This document shows, piece by piece, positions 1-7,945 of a stretch of 64,000 nucleotides of DNA. The position numbers and the translations under genes were made by a program. Below the pieces are notes generated by a model. The model was not told where the DNA came from and did not search any database. It was given only the letters and a program-made list of their open reading frames with translations. Numbering within the stretch: position 1 is the stretch's first letter; the number at the start of each line of letters is the position of its first letter. Source of the stretch: 2-02-FULL-55-14 sp964473365 (GTDB lineage Bacteria; Bacteroidota; Ignavibacteria; UBA10030); assembly GCA_964473365.1 (NCBI GenBank), contig CAYYOV010000011.1, positions 1 through 64,000 on the forward strand, read 5' to 3'.

Positions 1-174
1 TGGATAGTTCCCATTCATTTCGTCGATGCCGGGAGGGGGGTACCGGATCAGACCTTTGCACCGAGTTTGGGGCCCGATGTGAATGCAATCTATCCCCTGC
101 GGGACAAATTCTCGTCGAATTCTAGAAGCGTCTCGCGCAGAGACGTGGAGAACGCAAACTCAGCAGAGCTGTAA
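1..174 (+). CDS. possible C-terminal fragment of an unidentified protein
   Basis: Reading frame 1 is open from the first base to a TAA at 172-174 and would encode 57 residues beginning WIVPIHFVDAG. The first 40 residues have an ordinary composition, with proline and aromatic residues. The last 18 or so are Ser/Arg/Asn/Glu-rich and come from the repeat that starts near base 130. It may be the tail of a gene lying to the left of the window, with its natural end replaced by repeat sequence. I do not recognise the family, and chance openness is possible at this length. Confidence 0.25.
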   Translation, partial: WIVPIHFVDAGRGVPDQTFAPSLGPDVNAIYPLRDKFSSNSRSVSRRDVENANSAEL

Positions 175-236
175 TTTTGATGGACGATGAACCATTGCGA
201 ACTCAGCTGCCTCTGCGGCTCTGCGTGCCACCTAGC
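130..236. repeat. dispersed cgcagag-type imperfect inverted repeat
   Basis: The left arm has cgcagagacgtggagaacgc followed by aactcagcagagctg. The right arm has aactcagctgcctctgcggc and ctctgcgtgcc, roughly its reverse complement. Composition and arrangement match the repeats at 57663-57706, 58151-58191 and 59334-59430. It lies just beyond the stop of the M20 peptidase. Non-coding. Confidence 0.5.
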
Positions 237-1626
237 TTCCCGTACCGCCTCTTTTCTTCCATTCCGCCGGTAACTCGTTGTAGAAGTGCGCGGCCGTGCG
301 GATGCCCCCGAAGAAATTGTCGAGGTTGATGAACTCATTGGGAGCGTGCGCATTCTCGTCGGGTAGGCCGAAGCCGAGGAGCACGGTGTCGATCCCAAGG
401 ATCTTCTTGAACTGGACGACGATGGGGATCGAACCGCCTTCGCGCTGATACAGGGGCTTCTTGCCGAACCCCTTCTGTAACGCCGTCACGGCGGCCTTGA
501 CGCCCGGGCTGTCGATCGGCGTGATCGCCGGCTCGCCACCGTGCAGCGCCCGCACCTTGACCTTGACGGTCTTCGGGGCGATGGCCTTGAAATGCTTCTC
601 GAACATCTTGGCCGCCTTCGCGCTTGTCTGGTCGGCAACGAGTCGCATCGAGATCTTCGCGAATGCTTTCGACGGCAGGACCGTCTTGGCCCCTTCCCCC
701 GTGTATCCACCCCAGATCCCGTTGCATTCCAGCGTCGGTCGGGCCCAGAGTCGCTCGAGCGAGGTGAATCCCTTCTCCCCGTACAACTGGCCGACGCCCA
801 GCTGCTTGGCATACTTGGCGTCGCTCCATGGGAGCTTCTTGAACGACGCGCGTTCGGCCTTTGTCAGCGGTCGAACATCATCGTAGAATCCTCTCACCGT
901 GATCTTGCCGTTCTTGTCGTGCAACGACGCGATCATTTCGGCCAGAGCCTGGATCGGGTTGTGCACCGACCCGCCGAACGAACCGGAGTGCAGATCCGTG
1001 TTCGGTCCCTCGACCTCCACCTCCATGTACGCAAGACCCCGCAATCCGTAACAAACGGACGGGACGCCTTTGGCGAACATGGATGAATCGGAGATGAGGA
1101 CCAGATCAGCCTTCAGGAGCGCTTTGTGTTCACGGACGAATGCATCGAGGTTGGCCGACCCGACCTCCTCCTCCCCTTCGATGAGCATCTTGATGTTGAC
1201 GGGAAGCGGAACGCCGTTCTTGGTGTACGCCTCGATGGCCTTGAAGTGGATGTAGACCTGCCCCTTGTCGTCAGCCGAACCGCGCGCGTACAGATTGCCG
1301 TCGCGGATGGTCGCCTCGAACGGCGGGGAGCTCCAGAGATTCACCGGATCGACCGGCTGGACATCATAGTGGCCATAGAGCAGCACCGTGGGCGCGCCGG
1401 GAGCGCCCAGCCATTCCGAGTAGACGATCGGGTGTCCGGGCGTTTGAAAGATCTGGACATTCTGCATCCCGATCGAGCGCATCTGTCCCGAGACCCACTC
1501 GGCACACCGGTGCATGTCGGGTTGATGGTTGCTCTGCGACGAAACGCTCGGGATGGCGATGAATTCCTTCACCTCGGCCAAATAGCGGTCGTTGTTGGCG
1601 TTGACGTACGACAGGACCTTTTCCAT
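232..1626 (-). CDS. M20-family metallo-dipeptidase
   Basis: Cytosolic zinc dipeptidase of the M20 (CNDP/PepV-like) family, 464 residues, that would hydrolyse dipeptides or short peptides. The metal site is visible in order: His86 and Asp88 in YGHYDVQP, the bridging Asp119 in GSADDKGQ, and the catalytic Glu and metal-binding Glu at about 153-154 in IEGEEEVGS. A lid/dimerisation domain follows (about residues 190-350), and the C-terminal metal His lies near GLPDENAHAPNE. The ATG at 1626 (MEKVLSYV) is preferred because the open frame upstream reads through a low-complexity, non-homologous stretch. No signal peptide. It is transcribed away from the S9 peptidase gene across a 140-bp divergent region, so the two may share a control region. 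Family assignment is firm; substrate is not known. Confidence 0.9.
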   Translation of the reverse strand: MEKVLSYVNANNDRYLAEVKEFIAIPSVSSQSNHQPDMHRCAEWVSGQMRSIGMQNVQIFQTPGHPIVYSEWLGAPGAPTVLLYGHYDVQPVDPVNLWSSPPFEATIRDGNLYARGSADDKGQVYIHFKAIEAYTKNGVPLPVNIKMLIEGEEEVGSANLDAFVREHKALLKADLVLISDSSMFAKGVPSVCYGLRGLAYMEVEVEGPNTDLHSGSFGGSVHNPIQALAEMIASLHDKNGKITVRGFYDDVRPLTKAERASFKKLPWSDAKYAKQLGVGQLYGEKGFTSLERLWARPTLECNGIWGGYTGEGAKTVLPSKAFAKISMRLVADQTSAKAAKMFEKHFKAIAPKTVKVKVRALHGGEPAITPIDSPGVKAAVTALQKGFGKKPLYQREGGSIPIVVQFKKILGIDTVLLGFGLPDENAHAPNEFINLDNFFGGIRTAAHFYNELPAEWKKRGGTGS

Positions 1627-1766
1627 GGGATTCGGGATCGGTATCAATGAGAGGGACACACCCCGCCTCTGGGGTGTAACAATATAGAGAGGGGTGAGGG
1701 GAAAGGCAAGTTGCCGATTCTGCTTCACGATCCGTATTTTGTTCAAGGCCATCGAAAGGAATCCCC

Positions 1767-4001
1767 ATGCTTCGTTTTTCCCTCTCGCTCGTTCTCGCGC
1801 TCCTCCTCTCCGGCCCCACCGCGAACTCCCAACCGAAACGTCCGATGTCGTTCATGGACGTTCTCTCGATGCGATCAGTCGGCTCGGGTTCGATCAGCCC
1901 TGACGGCCAGTATTTCTTGCACACGCTGAGCACATTGCATTGGGAGAAGGGCAAGCGATTCACCGACGTCTGGTTCGTGAACGTCGAGCGAGGTGTTGGC
2001 TCTGCGCGCGCGATGACGTCGACACCCGACAGAAGCGAGACCGATCCACAATGGCTCATGGACAGCCGCCGATTCCTCTTCCTCTCTGACCGTGAATCGG
2101 GCGAAGGTAAGGCCGTTGTTCAGTTGTTTGTTATGCCGATCGACGGCGGTGAAGCCCGGCGGATCACCGACGTCAAAGAAGGCGTAGTGTCGCCCCGCGT
2201 CTCCCGGAACGGTCGATGGGTCGGATACCTGAGCGGAAAAGACGGGGAGCGTTCGCTCTGGATGCTTCCAGCTGATTCTCTCGCCGACGCAAAGCCCCGA
2301 CAGCGTGTCAAACGGTCGGCCGGCGTTTCGTGGTGGACGTTCACTCCCGACGGCCGATCGGTCCTGTTTACGGCCCCCGACAGCGCGGACACGGCAAACC
2401 GAAGACGCAAAGAGAAGAAGTTCGACGTCCGGGTCCGGAACGAGTCGTCGGCTCCCGAACATCTGTGGGTCCTGGACCTCGAAAGCTCGAAGGAACGCCG
2501 ATTGACCTCAGGCGACGCGTACAGCGTCTCCGGAGTGACGGTGTCAGACGACGGCGCATGGGTCGCCTTCCGCGGGATCGTCAACGACCGGTATGCCCGA
2601 ACGGTGATGGAATCGTCGAACTATGGCGACCTCTATCTCGTCAACGTTGCTTCCGGTGAGGTCGAGCGGCTCACGAAGAACCTTGAAACGCCGGAAAGCA
2701 CCGTCCTCTTCTCCCCCGACGGACGATCGTTCGTCTTCTCAGCTCCGGAAGATTTTACGTACTTCCGCGACACCCGGCTCTACCAGCGGAGGACGGCTGA
2801 TCGCCGAGGCCTGATGCGCGAATTGCCTGCGAACCGAGACCTCCCGATGTCCGCTGAGTGGTGGTCCGAGGACGGGTCGACGCTCTATTTCAATGAAGGG
2901 TTACGGTCCACGACCCAGCTCTTCTCTGTGAACGCGTCCACCGGCGACGTCCGGCAGGTGACGAACGAACGTGGAATGGTCGATGTGAGCTATGACCGAT
3001 GGTCGCATCGAACGGTCATTCTGTTCAGTTCTCCCACCGAACCTCCAGACTATTACACCGTCGATCGGTTCGACCGAATCGGGCGACGATCGTCTTGGAA
3101 GCGTTTGACCGATGCAAATCCGGATGCGCGATCCCTGACGCTCGGCATCACCGACACGATCACGTGGCGTTCGAAGGACGGGACCATCGTTGAAGGGATC
3201 CTCGTTCTTCCGCCAGATCGGCGACCGAACGAACGTCTCCCGCTCGTGGTGCAGATCCACGGTGGCCCTGCGTCAGCCAGTCTGCTGAATTTCAACGCTT
3301 CCTACGGGACGTACAGCCATGTGTTCGCCGCGGCCGGGTACGCCGTCCTCCTCCCAAACTACCGCGGGTCATCCAACTATGGCGAGACGTTCCGGACCAG
3401 CATCCGCGGAGAGTACTTCCGGCTCGGGTACGAGGACATCATGACGGGTGTCGACCACCTGATCGCCCGCGGCATCGTCGACCCTGAGCGCCTGGCGAGC
3501 ATGGGCTGGAGCGCCGGAGGTCACTGGTCGAACTGGATCCTGGTCCAGACCGACCGCTTCAAGGCGATCTCATCGGGTGCCGGTGCGGTGAACTGGACGT
3601 CGATGTACGCGCAGAGCGACATGCAGCGTGTCCGCCAGGAGTATTTCGGGACGCGGCCCTACGAGGACTTCGAACACGTGTGGGACATCTCTCCGCTGAA
3701 GTACATCAGGAACGCGCGCACGCCGACGATGATCCATGTCGTGGACGGCGACCCGAGGGTCCCGCGACCGCAAAGTGAGGAACTGCACATGGCCCTCCGT
3801 CAGCTCGGCGTGCCGACGGAGCTCTTCGTCTATCCTGGAGGTACCCATGGAATCACCGAACCGAGGAACCAACTGGCAAAGATGGTAATGGAATTCCGAT
3901 GGATCGACCGGTGGGTCAACGGCCGGGAGGGGTGGATGGACTGGAATGTGGTCCTCCAAACGCTGGGGGCTGATAAGGATACCGAAGGCGGGTCGAAGTG
4001 A
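1767..4001 (+). CDS. secreted S9-family (prolyl oligopeptidase/acylaminoacyl-peptidase type) serine peptidase
   Basis: 744-residue exported serine peptidase of clan SC. Residues 1-22 form a signal peptide (MLRFSLSLVLALLLSG). Residues of about 35-470 are a WD40-like/TolB-type beta-propeller with repeated SPDGRSxxF blades, which filters substrates by size. The C-terminal alpha/beta-hydrolase carries the triad Ser582 (GWSAGG), Asp662 (DGDPRVP) and His694 (GGTHGI), with the oxyanion region at VQIHGGP. ATG 1767 follows AAAGGAA with good spacing. The length is usual for bacterial periplasmic S9C enzymes, which degrade oligopeptides. It is divergent from the M20 dipeptidase gene, so the pair could work in sequence: periplasmic peptides cut to dipeptides, which are then hydrolysed inside the cell. 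That link is inference. Confidence 0.92.
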   Translation: MLRFSLSLVLALLLSGPTANSQPKRPMSFMDVLSMRSVGSGSISPDGQYFLHTLSTLHWEKGKRFTDVWFVNVERGVGSARAMTSTPDRSETDPQWLMDSRRFLFLSDRESGEGKAVVQLFVMPIDGGEARRITDVKEGVVSPRVSRNGRWVGYLSGKDGERSLWMLPADSLADAKPRQRVKRSAGVSWWTFTPDGRSVLFTAPDSADTANRRRKEKKFDVRVRNESSAPEHLWVLDLESSKERRLTSGDAYSVSGVTVSDDGAWVAFRGIVNDRYARTVMESSNYGDLYLVNVASGEVERLTKNLETPESTVLFSPDGRSFVFSAPEDFTYFRDTRLYQRRTADRRGLMRELPANRDLPMSAEWWSEDGSTLYFNEGLRSTTQLFSVNASTGDVRQVTNERGMVDVSYDRWSHRTVILFSSPTEPPDYYTVDRFDRIGRRSSWKRLTDANPDARSLTLGITDTITWRSKDGTIVEGILVLPPDRRPNERLPLVVQIHGGPASASLLNFNASYGTYSHVFAAAGYAVLLPNYRGSSNYGETFRTSIRGEYFRLGYEDIMTGVDHLIARGIVDPERLASMGWSAGGHWSNWILVQTDRFKAISSGAGAVNWTSMYAQSDMQRVRQEYFGTRPYEDFEHVWDISPLKYIRNARTPTMIHVVDGDPRVPRPQSEELHMALRQLGVPTELFVYPGGTHGITEPRNQLAKMVMEFRWIDRWVNGREGWMDWNVVLQTLGADKDTEGGSK

Positions 4002-4087
4002 CGGCAAACACTCGCTCCGCAGCCTCCTACCCACAATAGAGGAAAACTTGTATATTCACCCAGTCATTCCACTCTTCGGACACCCGC

Positions 4088-4792
4088 ATGAAAACGACTG
4101 CGCATCTTCTTCTCGTCGCCCTATGTTGCATGCTCGGACCAGCCGTGGCCCTGGCGCAGGAACCTGCCCCGGACCCCGACGCCAATCTTTCTCCTGAACA
4201 ATTCACGGAGATCCTCAAAAAAGAATGGTCGTTCCTGAAAGAGAAGACCGACGCCTTCTTTGCGGAGACGCTGACGAAGGGAGAGTTTGAGACGACACCT
4301 GAGTTTGAAAAACGGGTCGCGACACGCCGACAGGTCTTCATGGCCGATCTGGCAAAGCAGATCAAGGACGAGAAGCTTGACACACGTGTGTTCGGTCTTC
4401 TGCTCAAGGCCAAACTCGTGAGTTACAACGCCGACAAGCAGGTGTACGCGGTCGCCTGCAGCGTCGCCGTTGAGGCACCGTATGATATTCCAAGCCTCGT
4501 CTCCTACATTCCGACCAATCCGTACATCGGCATCAAGGACACGGTCCTGGGCGGCTATCGCACGAACCGGATGGTCATGAAATTCAAGCCGACGTGGTCA
4601 TGGCCCGTCGACCGGGCGACGGCGATGGAGACCAAGACCGACGAATCGGCGGTCTACTTCCGCATTCGTTTCACGATCGACATCAATCAACCGGCGATCA
4701 AACAGCAAGCGCTCCTCAGGATCATTCCCAAGGACATCGAGCTCGTCAATACGAACCAACGCAAGGTTCTGTGGCGAGCCGCGATCTCCTGA
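4088..4792 (+). CDS. exported protein of unknown function
   Basis: 234 residues with a clear signal peptide (MKTTAHLLLVALCCMLGPAV, cleavage near ALA-QEP). The mature part begins with an acidic/proline segment, then an alpha-helical stretch rich in Lys and Glu (about 35-100), then a mostly beta region with a single Cys. No lipobox and no membrane segment after the signal, so it is periplasmic or secreted. I do not recognise a family. It follows the S9 peptidase by 86 bp in the same direction and ends at a hairpin shared with the convergent UspA gene. No strong ribosome binding site is visible before ATG 4088. Confidence 0.75.
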   Translation: MKTTAHLLLVALCCMLGPAVALAQEPAPDPDANLSPEQFTEILKKEWSFLKEKTDAFFAETLTKGEFETTPEFEKRVATRRQVFMADLAKQIKDEKLDTRVFGLLLKAKLVSYNADKQVYAVACSVAVEAPYDIPSLVSYIPTNPYIGIKDTVLGGYRTNRMVMKFKPTWSWPVDRATAMETKTDESAVYFRIRFTIDINQPAIKQQALLRIIPKDIELVNTNQRKVLWRAAIS

Positions 4793-4817
4793 TCACGCGA
4801 ACGATCGAGATACATGC

Positions 4818-4843
4818 GAAGGGCGGCCTGAGGGCCGCCCTTC
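4818..4843. terminator. bidirectional hairpin between convergent genes
   Basis: Perfect 11-bp stem (gaagggcggcc / ggccgcccttc) with a TGAG loop, in the 84 bp between the stop of the exported protein and the stop of the convergent UspA gene. There is no long T run on either side, so it may act as a weak bidirectional terminator or a 3' end stabiliser. Confidence 0.65.
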
Positions 4844-4876
4844 ATCGTTCATCCCGCATCATCACTTCGCATGTCG

Positions 4877-5362
4877 CTACTCCGGCATGTTCAGGTGCAG
4901 ATCGCCTGCGACGTCATCCTCCGTTAGCCCCACGATTTCCCTGAATTCCTCGGGCCGCATGGTCAGCACCGGACAGGCCGACATTCGCACAACTCTCTCC
5001 GCCACGCTTCCCACCAATACGTGTTGCATTCCGGTACGTCCGTGCGTACACATCACGATCAAGTCCGCCGCCAGATCGTGCGCGGCGGTGACGATCTGTG
5101 CCGCGGCGGGGCCGTGACGAACGACCACGCCGATGGCGCGCCCCTCGGCTCCGACCTGATGCAGGAGGACGTCGATCGCCGCTCGGGCCTGGCGTTCGCG
5201 CTCCGCATCCGTCAGGTGAGCGTGTTCCGCATGACGGTCGACCACGTGCAGGACCGTAACCCGGGCCCGGAAGAGGTCGGCAATCTCCACGGCATATCGA
5301 AGTACGGACAACGAGAATGGCGAAAGGTCGGTGGGGACCAACAGGTGACGGGGGGCGATCAT
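4877..5362 (-). CDS. universal stress protein (UspA family)
   Basis: 161-residue single-domain UspA protein. The N-terminal strand PRHLLVPTDLSPFS and the C-terminal nucleotide-binding motif CTHGRTGMQHVLVGSVAERV (G-2x-G-9x-G-S/T type) are visible, so this is probably an ATP-binding member. The start at 5362 follows GGAGATGCACT, a good ribosome binding site; the frame upstream is repeat-like. The C-terminal tail runs on for about 35 residues past the binding loop. It is last in line behind CcmF on the minus strand, 167 bp downstream, and may be read from the respiratory operon or from its own promoter. Such proteins commonly respond to respiratory or energy stress. A second copy is at 22782. 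Confidence 0.88.
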   Translation of the reverse strand: MIAPRHLLVPTDLSPFSLSVLRYAVEIADLFRARVTVLHVVDRHAEHAHLTDAERERQARAAIDVLLHQVGAEGRAIGVVVRHGPAAAQIVTAAHDLAADLIVMCTHGRTGMQHVLVGSVAERVVRMSACPVLTMRPEEFREIVGLTEDDVAGDLHLNMPE

Positions 5363-5529
5363 AGTGCATCTCCAACGCGCTCGACCCGGTCCCGGTGGGA
5401 CCGGCGCTCGGGCGGCTTCGACCGTGGGCTGATGACGCCGCCGGTATTCCAAATATCCGGCGGCGCCCCAGGTCGTTCAAGAGGATGGTCCGAGAAAGCT
5501 TCCTGCCTCGCGGCTCGGCCCGCGGCCGG

Positions 5530-7815
5530 TCACGCGGAGACCGGCTCCGCGCGGCGATGCGTCGCCGCTTCGACATTCGCGTGTTGTCCTTCGAGCCGCC
5601 GACGGACGAGCGCCAGAGCGACACCCAGGAAGCAGATCAGTGTGCCGAGCCAGACGAAACTGATGAAGGGCTTCACGCTTGCTTCGACCACGAGTGTTTC
5701 GGGCGTCATTCCCATCGGGGCCCCCGGCGAAGTCGCTTCGAGGATGATAGACGACCCTTCGCCGGACATGCCAATGTTCATCCCAATAAGCCGAACCTCC
5801 GTCTGCTGGTCGAACGCCACACCCGTGGCCGACCGAACTTCACCCGCGGCGAAGACCGATACCGGTGTCAAGGTACGGACCTGTCGTCCTTTCGACACCT
5901 TCAGCACTGCGCCGATCGACATGCCACCATCTGCCTGCTGCGCCATGCCGCCGGAATGCGATTGCGTGTCAAACCGCTCGAACGTCACCGTATATCCGGC
6001 TACGTCCACGCTTCCACCCTTCGGGACCTGGACCATCCGCCCTTGTCCGGCCCGTTTACCCGGCTCGAGCGACACGGGCTCCACGTAGAAGTCCCTGGTC
6101 AGAAAGCTCACATAGTCCGGGTTGCGCATGATCGAGTTGTTGTACTCGCTCTGGAACATCACCGGCGACGTGGTGAAGGCCGTTTCGCCGTGTCGGGCAT
6201 TCACCGTGAACACGTACTTGCCATCGGCTGTTGGCGTGGAACCGGCATAGGTCAACTGGTATCCCATGAGGTCCACCGTCTCGCCCTGCGGAAGCGATAC
6301 AGTCTTCTGTTCACTGTAGAAGCCCGAACCGATCACGCCCAGGAACACGACGGCGAGTCCGAAGTGCGCCAACGGTCCCCCGATGGCCAAGACCTCCACG
6401 CGATACATCACGGCGGCGGTCCGTATGCTCATGAAAAGCGCGAAGAGCGATGACAGAGAAAACACTAGCGGAAGGACCTCGCGGACGCCCATGAAGAAGA
6501 TGCCGATCGTGACGGCCACGGCACCTGCGACGGAGGGGAGCATCCGCTTGAGGGCGACAGAGAACGGCACTTCTTCCCACTGGAGTGCCAAGCTCAGGCC
6601 CAGGAGCACCGCCAGGAGGATCCCGATCGGCACGCCCGTCTTGTTATAGAAACTCGGCTCGACGGTACCGTTAGACACGATCGGCCAGTTCGTACCGACG
6701 AAGACGATGAACGCCAGCAGAGCGATGACCACTGTCGCCCAGCCGAGCATGGAGTCCTTCCGCAGTATGCCAGTGATGGCGGCTGTCGGTTTCAAATGGC
6801 TCCACCGGCGGACCAGGAGTCCGAACCCGATGACGACAAGACTCGCGACCCACACGAGGAGGAGGGTGTAGACGAACGCCCCAGGATCCGTGAAGGAATG
6901 GACGGACGCATCACCGAGAATGCCGCTCCGGGTGAGGAAGGTGCTGTACACAACCAGGACGTACGCCAAGATCGCCAACGCGAAGTTCGTCCGGACGAAG
7001 CCGCCACCCTTCTTCTGCACGAGCAGCGTATGCAACAAAGCGACCGCAACGAGCCAGGGGATCAGCGAAGCATTCTCGACCGGATCCCAACCCCACCAGC
7101 CACCCCATCCGAGGACCCCGTATGCCCAGTAGCCGCCGAGCATGAGGCCGGATCCAAGTGCCACAACCGAAAAGAGGGCCCACGGAAGAGCCACAGAGGC
7201 CCACTCGTGGTACGTGCGGCGCCACAACGCTGTCACGGCAAGCGCGAACGGCACGGCAAGCGCCGCGAAACCGATGAACAGGATCGGCGGATGGATCGCC
7301 ATCCACATGTTCTGGAGGAGCGGATTCAGTCCGCGGCCGTCGGCAGGTACTTGCCCCACTTGCAAGTCATTGGGGAATGCTTCCCACACCGGCGTGAACG
7401 GGGTCTTCACCACGACGAGGAGCAGCATGAATGTCTGAAGCATCCCGTAGACCGCCATCACCTCATACTCGATGCGTCTCGAACGGGCATAGGAACGAAG
7501 AACGAGGCCGAACAGCGCCCCGAAGAGTGCCCACAGGAGGAAACTTCCTTCCTGTCCGGCCCAGAACGTCGTGACGAGCAGATACGTCGGCAGTTCTCGT
7601 GAACTATAGCCGTACACGTAGTTGACATCGAAGCGGTGCTGCATGATGTAGAAGAACAGCAGTACGGCCGCCGCTGAGATCGACACGACGGACGTCATGA
7701 GGCTCCAGCGTGCTTCGCGTACGAGACGGGCCTTCCCCGTCGCAGCGCGTTGATACAGAAGGGCTCCGATGAGCGAAGCGATAAATGCGATCCACAAAAT
7801 GATGGTACCGGTCAT
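5530..7815 (-). CDS. ccmF: CcmF-type cytochrome c haem lyase subunit
   Basis: 761-residue polytopic inner-membrane protein of the CcmF/CcsA haem-handling superfamily, which attaches haem to CxxCH motifs of exported apocytochromes (system I). Visible: many hydrophobic helices, the conserved QNMWMAIHPP segment (His about 175), and the tryptophan-rich haem-binding WWD motif WGGWWGWDPVENAS at about 237-250. A large periplasmic domain lies near residues 520-720, then a last helix near the C-terminus. ATG 7815 follows a purine-rich GAGAGAGGAT site; the longer frame would need GTG. It is immediately downstream of the cytochrome genes, where a maturation factor for about 81 haems would be useful. No other ccm genes are in the window, so the rest of the machinery must be elsewhere. 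Confidence 0.93.
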   Translation of the reverse strand: MTGTIILWIAFIASLIGALLYQRAATGKARLVREARWSLMTSVVSISAAAVLLFFYIMQHRFDVNYVYGYSSRELPTYLLVTTFWAGQEGSFLLWALFGALFGLVLRSYARSRRIEYEVMAVYGMLQTFMLLLVVVKTPFTPVWEAFPNDLQVGQVPADGRGLNPLLQNMWMAIHPPILFIGFAALAVPFALAVTALWRRTYHEWASVALPWALFSVVALGSGLMLGGYWAYGVLGWGGWWGWDPVENASLIPWLVAVALLHTLLVQKKGGGFVRTNFALAILAYVLVVYSTFLTRSGILGDASVHSFTDPGAFVYTLLLVWVASLVVIGFGLLVRRWSHLKPTAAITGILRKDSMLGWATVVIALLAFIVFVGTNWPIVSNGTVEPSFYNKTGVPIGILLAVLLGLSLALQWEEVPFSVALKRMLPSVAGAVAVTIGIFFMGVREVLPLVFSLSSLFALFMSIRTAAVMYRVEVLAIGGPLAHFGLAVVFLGVIGSGFYSEQKTVSLPQGETVDLMGYQLTYAGSTPTADGKYVFTVNARHGETAFTTSPVMFQSEYNNSIMRNPDYVSFLTRDFYVEPVSLEPGKRAGQGRMVQVPKGGSVDVAGYTVTFERFDTQSHSGGMAQQADGGMSIGAVLKVSKGRQVRTLTPVSVFAAGEVRSATGVAFDQQTEVRLIGMNIGMSGEGSSIILEATSPGAPMGMTPETLVVEASVKPFISFVWLGTLICFLGVALALVRRRLEGQHANVEAATHRRAEPVSA

Positions 7816-7945
7816 ATCCTCTCTCTCCAATCCCACTCGGGTGATGCGCCATCATGGGCGCCTACGCCGGGAATTGATCCCTTATTCGATGAATGATGGA
7901 CGAAGGTTCCGCCAACACTCTGGCGGAGGTTGCTGCACACCTGGG